NCBI GenBank assembly: GCA_024226315.1
Contig: JAAELT010000712.1
Location: 1 to 64,000, forward strand
Direction of reading: 5' to 3'
DNA length: 64,000 nucleotides
Source of the DNA: a bacterium
GTDB lineage: Bacteria > Acidobacteriota > Thermoanaerobaculia > Multivoradales > J023
Positions 58,477 through 64,000 of this stretch are shown here, piece after piece. A model generated the notes under the pieces. It was not told where the DNA came from, did no database searches, and saw only the letters and a program-made list of their open reading frames with translations. The position numbers and the translations under genes were made by a program. Every line of letters begins with the position of its first letter. Within the stretch, counting starts at the first letter, position 1.

Positions 58477-59273
58477 CCCTGAATCGCCTCCAGCTCGCGG
58501 GCGTCGATCTCACGGGTGGTGCGATAGAGCAGGATCGAGCCCTGCTGCGTTTGATGCAGGCGCACAAGTCGCAGGCGCGCCATCTCGAGCACCGCCAGGA
58601 ACGCGGCGATGGCCTCGCGGCGCCCAGACAGGCAGCGCAGGTCGTCGATCAGGTCGTACGGCCTTCCGGCACGCAAAACCTCGACCAGGCGCTCGATCTG
58701 CTGGCGCAGGGTGAACACCTCACCATGCATGTGGAGCGGCTCGGGATTCTCTTTATCGAAGCGCTCCAGCACCGACTTGAACGTCCGCAACAGATCGAAC
58801 AGCGAAACCTCGCTGAGATCCATCTCTGGAGCATCTTCCTTGGCGATGCGCTTCACCTCGTCGGTCCTGCGCGGCCACATGCCGCGGCGCACGCTGTCGA
58901 CCTCCGCCAGAGTCTGGGCCGCTTCCTTGAGCCGGTGATACTCGAGCAGGCGTTCGACCAGATCCTGGCGTGGATCTTCATCGACCTCCTGGCCGTCGAG
59001 GGTCTTGGGCCTGGGCAGCAATATCCGTGACTTGAGGTGGATCAGGTACGACGCCATGTAGATGTAGTCGCCCGCTACGTCGAGATTGAGCTCCTCCATC
59101 AGCTCCAGATACTGGTGGAACTGGTCGCAGATGATCGCCACCGGGATGTCAGTGATCTCCATCTTGTTGACTTTGATCAGGTGCAACAGCAGGTCGAGCG
59201 GCCCCTCGAAGTCGGGCAGGCGGACGCGCCAAGTCTCCGGCAGGGTGCCGGTGGGCGGCAGAAGGCTGGCCAT
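58473..59273 (-). CDS. scpA: Segregation and condensation protein A
   Basis: The 266-aa kleisin links the heads of Smc. Family stretches are VRLPDFEGPLDLLLHLIKVN, KMEITDIPVAIICDQFHQYL and YIYMASYLIHLKSRILLPRP at the N-terminus, and FLAVLEMARLRLVRLHQTQQ in the C-terminal winged helix. GAGGAG precedes ATG 59273 by 7 bases, at the end of the cNMP/FHA gene. No smc is in the window. Confidence 0.93.
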   Translation of the reverse strand: MASLLPPTGTLPETWRVRLPDFEGPLDLLLHLIKVNKMEITDIPVAIICDQFHQYLELMEELNLDVAGDYIYMASYLIHLKSRILLPRPKTLDGQEVDEDPRQDLVERLLEYHRLKEAAQTLAEVDSVRRGMWPRRTDEVKRIAKEDAPEMDLSEVSLFDLLRTFKSVLERFDKENPEPLHMHGEVFTLRQQIERLVEVLRAGRPYDLIDDLRCLSGRREAIAAFLAVLEMARLRLVRLHQTQQGSILLYRTTREIDARELEAIQG

Positions 59274-59284
59274 GGACCCGCTCC

Positions 59285-60064
59285 TCAACTGGCGTGGAAG
59301 ATCGTTTTGACGAGGCCGAAGCGAACTTCGTCGCCGTCCTTGAACTCCACCGGCAGACCGGTCTCGATCCGTTCGCCGTTGACGAAAGTGCCGTTCATCG
59401 TGCCGATCTCCTCGCGCACGTAGAACTTGCCGTCACGGCGAAAGATCTTCGAGTGCCGCCGGCTGATCGAGCGCTGGGAATCCGCCGGGGTCAGATCGAT
59501 GTCCGGATTGATTCCGGTGACTGGGTCGCGGCGGCCGACCGAGGTCTCCTCGCCGGCGGAAAGGGAGAACTCGATGTTCGACAGATCGTGGATCAGCTTT
59601 TCCGGTCCGGTTTGGCGCTTGGCCTGGCTGTCGGCGGTGGGCATCTCGGGAGCCTGGCTCTCCTCCGACCCGAGAGCTTCGCGCAGCCGCATGTCGGTCT
59701 CCCGCAACCGGCGCGACAGCTTGCGCATCATGCGTACCGCGATCTCCGGGTTCTTGCGCAGCATCTGGTCGAACGTCGAGCTGTTGATCTCGAGTAGTCG
59801 GCAATCGGTGACCGCCCGCGCAGAGGCGGTGCGCGGCAGGTCTTCCAGGACCGACATCTCGCCGAAGAAATCCCCCTGGCCGAGCAACGCGAGCTGCTGC
59901 TCGCGGCCCTTGAACTCCTTGAGGATGGCGACCTTGCCCTGCTGCACGATGTACATCTCCGTGCCCAGGCCTCCCTCTTCGAAAACCAGATCCTCGGCCG
60001 CGTATTGCACCGAGAAGCTCTTGCTCTCGCTCTTCGACGTCGTCTTGAAGACAGGTTTGACCAT
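59285..60064 (-). CDS. Cyclic-nucleotide-binding/FHA domain protein
   Basis: The 259-aa protein joins a CRP-type cyclic-nucleotide-binding domain (about 15-125: EDLVFEEGGLGTEMYIVQQG, ALLGQGDFFGEMSVLEDLPR) to an FHA domain (about 175-255: TSVGRRDP, SQRSISRRHSKIFRR, FYVREEIGTMNGTFVNGERI). GR, S-x2-H and N residues for phospho-Thr binding are intact. There is no HTH, so it is not a CRP-like regulator. It is probably an adaptor linking nucleotide and Ser/Thr-kinase signals. It ends 12 bases before scpA, so it may share that transcript. Confidence 0.88.
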   Translation of the reverse strand: MVKPVFKTTSKSESKSFSVQYAAEDLVFEEGGLGTEMYIVQQGKVAILKEFKGREQQLALLGQGDFFGEMSVLEDLPRTASARAVTDCRLLEINSSTFDQMLRKNPEIAVRMMRKLSRRLRETDMRLREALGSEESQAPEMPTADSQAKRQTGPEKLIHDLSNIEFSLSAGEETSVGRRDPVTGINPDIDLTPADSQRSISRRHSKIFRRDGKFYVREEIGTMNGTFVNGERIETGLPVEFKDGDEVRFGLVKTIFHAS

Positions 60065-60092
60065 CTGTGTCTCGGGTTCTCGGCTGCGCGGG

Positions 60093-61018
60093 CTAGGCGC
60101 CGGGACCGACCGTCAGGCGACCGGCGGCCGAGTCCAGGCGGGCCAGGAGACCCAGGGGCAACGTCATGTTCGGCGCCGCGTGACCCGCGGGCAATCCCCA
60201 GGCCAGCGGCCATGGCTCATTCCGCGTCTCGTCCCTGAGCTGCCTGAGCAACGTGTCCCCCGAATCAGCCCGGAGTGGGTCTCCGCCCTCGCCTTCCAGG
60301 TGTCCGGCGACCACGCCTTTCAAGCGTGCCAGGTTACCTGAGAGGCGTAGTTGGGTCAACATTCGGTCGAAGCGGTAGAGCGGCTCCCCGACCTCTTCGA
60401 GCAGCAGGATGGCGTCTTCGAGATCGGGCTCGTAGGGCGTGCCCAGCGTGCTGGCAACCATGCTCAGGCAACCCCCGACAAGCGGTCCCTCGACCGCCTC
60501 GGCGGACCCCTCGCAGGACACCGGCAGGGTTGTCGGGAGAGCGCCGGCAAGCGCCGACTCGAAGCTGGCCCGCTCCCGCCCGGTGAGCCCGCGAGCGAAG
60601 TCCGCCGCCACCATCGGGCCGTGAAACGCCACGAGTCCCAAGCGCGCGACCACCTGCAGCAGGAAAGGCGTGAGGTCGGAGTAGCCGACGTAGGCCCGCG
60701 GCCGGCGGCCCAGCAGCCGCCAGTCGACATCCGGCAGAACCCGCAGCAGACCCGAGCCGCCGCGCGCGAAAACAATGGCTGCCACCGACTCGTCGGCGGC
60801 CAGCGCGTGGAAGGCAGCGAGACGCTCCGCATCCGAGCCTGCGAAGATACCGCAGCAGGAACGCAGGTTGGCCGCCTCGACCGGCTCGTAGCCCATCGAT
60901 CGCAGGGCGTCGAGGCCCGCCAGGAGCCGGTCCGGGTCCACCGGCCCCGACAGGGCGGCGACGCCGATCCGATCGCCGGGGCGAACCGGGGGTGGCAGGG
61001 TCGCTTTAGAGATCAAAG

Positions 61019-61034
<16 letters not shown>
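60093..61034 (-). CDS. ldcA: LD-carboxypeptidase (S66 family)
   Basis: The 313-aa product matches muramoyltetrapeptide carboxypeptidases that recycle murein: PVRPGDRIGVAALSGPVDPD, IVFARGGSGLLRVLPDVDW, the serine in YVGYSDLTPFLLQVVARLGL, FHGPMVAADFARG and the Glu region LLLEEVGEPLYRFDRML. No signal peptide is seen, as for cytoplasmic LdcA. The ATG at 61034 lies inside the 3' strand of the rnpB P1 stem. An alternative TTG at 61016 (after GGAG in rnpB, 11 bases upstream) would avoid this and gives a more typical family start, so the start is uncertain. Confidence 0.85.
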
Positions 61035-61438
<404 letters not shown>

Positions 61439-61443
61439 GCTCG

Positions 61444-61452
61444 ACTGTATCA
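61444..61452 (-). promoter_or_regulatory. Extended -10 promoter of rnpB
   Basis: Minus strand TGATACAGT is a TGn-extended -10 element (TACAGT, 61444-61449). Transcription would start near 61437, matching the P1-derived 5' end of rnpB. No good -35 is visible. The TGAT comes from the partial last unit of the adjacent 16-bp repeat. Confidence 0.55.
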
Positions 61453-61500
61453 CTTGGCAGGCCTATCAGTTGGCAGACCGATCAGTTGGCAGACCGATCA
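61453..61500. repeat. Three 16-bp tandem repeats at the stop codon of the J-domain gene
   Basis: On the minus strand TGATCGGTCTGCCAAC occurs twice exactly (61485-61500, 61469-61484) and once with three changes (61453-61468), followed by a partial unit. The first TGA is the stop codon of the upstream gene. Confidence 0.9.
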
Positions 61501-62970
61501 GTCGGAGGAATCGCCGCGGTTGAACAGGTTGCGGAAGCCGCCGCTCTTGGCGCCGAACCCGGAAAGCCCGGTTCCCACCCGATCGAGGCCGGCCAGCGCG
61601 TCGACCTGACCCGGCATCAGCTCGACCGCAGCCTGGTACTGCTCGCGGGCCTCGTCGGTCTGGTTCATCTCTTCCAGCAGGCCGCCGAAGGCCGCGCGGT
61701 TCCCCGCGTTGTCGGGATCGAGCTCGACCGCCTGGCGATAGGCTTCCACCGCGTGGCGGTGCCACTTGGGATTCTTCGACTGCGCCAGACCCAGGCGGGC
61801 GAAGTACTCGGGCTTGGGATCCATGCGGGTCGCTTCCTTGAGCAGATCGACCGCCAGCGAAAAGTCCATCTGCGACAGGCAGGAAGCCGCGCGACGGTAG
61901 TTCTGCAGCGCGATCACCCGCTTCTCCTCATCCCGCTGCTGTTGATCGACCGCTACCTGGACGTGGATGCCGGCGACCGTGTTGTAGCTCGCTCGGCGCC
62001 GAGGGTCCGACAGCGTCAGATAGGCCTCTGTCGCCTTCTCGAACAGCACCCGGACACCCTCCTCTTTGCCTCCGAGTCCAAGCTCCACCGTGTGCGAGGG
62101 GTGGACGACGCGGGCGAGCTCGCTGTATGCGGCGAAGATCTCTTCGTCCTGGGCCCGGGGATCGATACCCAGCAGCTGGTAGAAGTTCATCTTGCCGAGA
62201 CCGCTGAGCAACTCGGCGAGGCGGGCGCGATGCGTCTCGTGCTCGAGGTCCAGGTGCTGGGCTTCCAGGCTCTCGGCGATGCGTTGGGTGAACTGCTTGA
62301 GCAGGCGTGGCGACAGGATCTCGTTACCCCAATCCAAGATCGTGGCGTCTACCCCCACCACCGGCGTCACCAAGCCGACCGCCCAGAGCTTGGTGAGACC
62401 GCGCAGCAGAGGCAATCGTTCATTGCCGGCACCACGGAGCAGGTCTGCTGGGGCGGCCGGCTGCGCCAGCGTTGCCAGTACCTTCGCCATGTCGGGCTCG
62501 AGCCCGGGGAGCTGATCGAGAGCCGGGGTCCTGGCGCTCGAGCGCAGCTTCAAGGCGTTGCCGCCGAGCCGCCCGACGAGCTGCTCTTCGTCGCAACCGT
62601 GAACCGCCAGCTCCTGGACGAAGCGGACCGTCGGCAGCGGCCCCACGAGCTCGACCACGATCGACTGGTCTTCGCGGAACCGCGCCTGCACCTCGGGCTC
62701 CGGGCACAGATCTCGGGCAAGGGCCTCGACCGCGTGACTCAGCTCCGGGTCCGCCGCCGGGCGTTCGCGATCGGCGGCGGCCAGCAGCGGGCTGATCTGG
62801 AGCGCCGTGGACTCGTCCCGATCCAGGTGCAGCTCACCGTCGCGGAAGAAGAGCCTGATCGGCTCCTCCCCGAGCTCGACCTCCACGCAACCGGTACGGC
62901 GCCCCAGGTAGACCGAGCGCACGACCACCGCGAAAGGTTCGCTGGCTGGTGCGTTCTCGGCTGGATCCAT
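61498..62970 (-). CDS. PATAN-like / degenerate J-domain / TPR protein
   Basis: The 490-aa protein has an N-terminal beta-rich region (VYLGRRTGCVEVELGEEPIR, LFFRDGELHL) like DUF4388/PATAN domains, a winged-helix-like middle and a J-domain at about residues 270-340 (NFYQLLGIDPRAQDEEIFAA, LARVVHPSHT, EAYLTLSDPRRRASYN). The J-domain HPD tripeptide is HPS, so normal DnaK stimulation is doubtful. TPRs follow (YFARLGLAQSKNPKWHRHAV, AVELDPDNAGNRAAFGGLLE). The combination occurs in delta-proteobacteria- and Acidobacteria-like signalling or motility adaptors. Its stop is the first element of a tandem 16-bp repeat, and rnpB follows 60 bases later. Confidence 0.75.
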   Translation of the reverse strand: MDPAENAPASEPFAVVVRSVYLGRRTGCVEVELGEEPIRLFFRDGELHLDRDESTALQISPLLAAADRERPAADPELSHAVEALARDLCPEPEVQARFREDQSIVVELVGPLPTVRFVQELAVHGCDEEQLVGRLGGNALKLRSSARTPALDQLPGLEPDMAKVLATLAQPAAPADLLRGAGNERLPLLRGLTKLWAVGLVTPVVGVDATILDWGNEILSPRLLKQFTQRIAESLEAQHLDLEHETHRARLAELLSGLGKMNFYQLLGIDPRAQDEEIFAAYSELARVVHPSHTVELGLGGKEEGVRVLFEKATEAYLTLSDPRRRASYNTVAGIHVQVAVDQQQRDEEKRVIALQNYRRAASCLSQMDFSLAVDLLKEATRMDPKPEYFARLGLAQSKNPKWHRHAVEAYRQAVELDPDNAGNRAAFGGLLEEMNQTDEAREQYQAAVELMPGQVDALAGLDRVGTGLSGFGAKSGGFRNLFNRGDSSD

Positions 62971-63071
62971 CTGAGGCTCTCCGGCTCGACTTCCGAGACT
63001 GTGAGCGGCCCCGGTTGGGCCACATACAGCCTCAAAGCGAATGACGAGCGAAGAGAGAAAGTATCACACTC

Positions 63072-64000
63072 TCAATCAGCGATGCGCGGCTCCGCGCGAA
63101 GCTGCTCGAAGACCGAGCTACCGATCTTGGGGCCGAGCGCCTCACGCAGGTCGTCGAGGCTCGCCCGCTCCACGCCGGAGACGCTTCCGAAGCGCCGCAG
63201 CAGCAGTTTGCGCCGCCCCGCGCCGACGCCGCGCAGCGAATCGAGGCGGCTGCGCAGCGCCCGGGCCTTGCGCCGGCGGCGGTGGCGCGAGACCGCGAAA
63301 CGGTGCGCTTCGTCGCGGATCTCCTGACACAGCTGCAGGCCGGCATCGTCGCGCGGCAGGCGCAGCGGCTCCGGACGCTCGACAAGGTAGAGCTCCTCCT
63401 CGCGTTTGGCCAGGCCGACCAGCGGCGTCTCTTCGACGCCGAGGATCGCCAGCGCCTCGAGCGCGGCGTTGAGCTGCCCCCGGCCGCCGTCGATCAGGAT
63501 CAGGTCCGGCATCGCGCCCACCTCGTCGAGCACCCGCCGGTAGCGACGCTCGACCGCCTGGCGCATGGAGGCGAAGTCGTCGGGGCCTTCGAGGCCACGG
63601 ATGTTGAAGCTGCGGTAGTCCGACTTGCGCATGCGCCCGGCCTCCCACACCACCAGCGATGCTACGGTGTCGGCTCCCTGGAAGGTCGAGATGTCGAAGC
63701 CCTCGACGCGCTGGGGCGGATCGGGGAGCTCCAGGTGCGCCATCAGGGACCGCGACGCCAGGGCACCGCGGCTCTCCGAACGGAAGCGGCGCTTGAACGC
63801 CAGCTCGGCGTTGCGCATGGCGAGCGCTACCCGGTCGGCCTTGGGGCCGCGCGACGGCATACGTACGTAGACCCGTTGCTCCTTGCGCTCAGAGAGCCAC
63901 TCGAGCAGCGCCTCTTCGCCATCGATCGGCGCCGGCAGGTGGATCTCCTTGGGGATGAAGGTGGTGACGTCGTAGATCTGGGGCAACACCTCCGACAACA
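63072..64000 (-). CDS. uvrC: UvrABC endonuclease subunit C, C-terminal part
   Basis: The frame is open to the window edge, so only the last 309 or so codons are present. The RNase H-like nuclease domain shows GFDISTFQGADTVASLVVWE and GRMRKSDYRSFNI, then DDFASMRQAVERRYRRVLDE, MPDLILIDGGRGQLNAALEA and DEAHRFAVSRHRRRR. The C-terminal HhH2 domain is SLRGVGAGRRKLLLRRFGSV. UvrC makes the dual incision in nucleotide-excision repair. The 101 bases between it and the J-domain gene show no gene. Confidence 0.93.
   Translation of the reverse strand, partial: LSEVLPQIYDVTTFIPKEIHLPAPIDGEEALLEWLSERKEQRVYVRMPSRGPKADRVALAMRNAELAFKRRFRSESRGALASRSLMAHLELPDPPQRVEGFDISTFQGADTVASLVVWEAGRMRKSDYRSFNIRGLEGPDDFASMRQAVERRYRRVLDEVGAMPDLILIDGGRGQLNAALEALAILGVEETPLVGLAKREEELYLVERPEPLRLPRDDAGLQLCQEIRDEAHRFAVSRHRRRRKARALRSRLDSLRGVGAGRRKLLLRRFGSVSGVERASLDDLREALGPKIGSSVFEQLRAEPRIAD

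Overview
The window is one continuous stretch of GC-rich bacterial chromosome with dense operons and many four-base ATGA stop/start overlaps. The housekeeping half carries single-copy bacterial markers: uvrC, rnpB, scpA/scpB, cmk, rpsA, gmk, rpoZ, coaBC, xerD and lepB. The combination of a fused KorA/KorB 2-oxoacid:ferredoxin oxidoreductase, a bactofilin, secreted amidohydrolases, SpoIIE-type phosphatase signalling and a cNMP/FHA protein beside scpA suggests a Gram-negative Acidobacteriota-like organism, perhaps Thermoanaerobaculia. That placement is inference from gene content only. No rRNA or tRNA gene was found.

Region 1 (1-14.9 kb) is an accessory island. It starts with broken pieces: a partial CDS, a metallo-beta-lactamase-fold fragment truncated at a palindrome, and an ORF6N/UPF0175 read-through. 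A long minus-strand operon (about 7.9 down to 0.7 kb) follows. It is headed by an XRE regulator with two matching upstream palindromes and includes a primase-polymerase/helicase, a pterin-dehydratase-like protein without catalytic histidines, and several unknown helical proteins. It resembles the replication module of a phage or integrative element, but no integrase is visible. Between this operon and a radC-like gene sits the most striking locus: a 981-aa protein with an Mrr-like nuclease domain, an NB-ARC (STAND) NTPase and nine TPRs. It lies between two 402-bp direct copies of the 3' part of the radC-like gene. The domain order is that of an NLR-like phage-defence protein, and the flanking duplication suggests a cassette exchanged at this site. 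A divergent XRE/TPR regulator, a long interrupted inverted repeat and four 42-bp tandem repeats close the island.

Region 2 (15-28.4 kb) holds a CNNM/CorC-type membrane protein, a HAD-IG 5'-nucleotidase, a MazF-like remnant beside an XRE-ImmA/IrrE regulator with a strong promoter, lepB, korA-korB, a membrane SpoIIE phosphatase, a lytic transglycosylase, a large secreted protein and a bactofilin.

Region 3 (28.4-45.8 kb) holds a 2163-aa RHS/YD-repeat surface protein, a small secreted protein, a patatin lipase, a xerD/leuA-like/leuB-like operon, two coupled exported amidohydrolases and a DUF2071 protein.

Region 4 (45.8-64 kb, almost all minus strand) is core: uracil-DNA glycosylase, coaBC, rpoZ, gmk, yicC, an MsbA-like exporter, small membrane proteins, HU/IHF, rpsA, queG, cmk, rluB, scpB, scpA, a cNMP/FHA protein, an LD-carboxypeptidase, rnpB, a J-domain/TPR protein and the 3' part of uvrC. 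Two unrelated 16-bp tandem repeats lie exactly against stop codons here (gmk and the J-domain gene), and the rnpB promoter lies at the edge of one of them.
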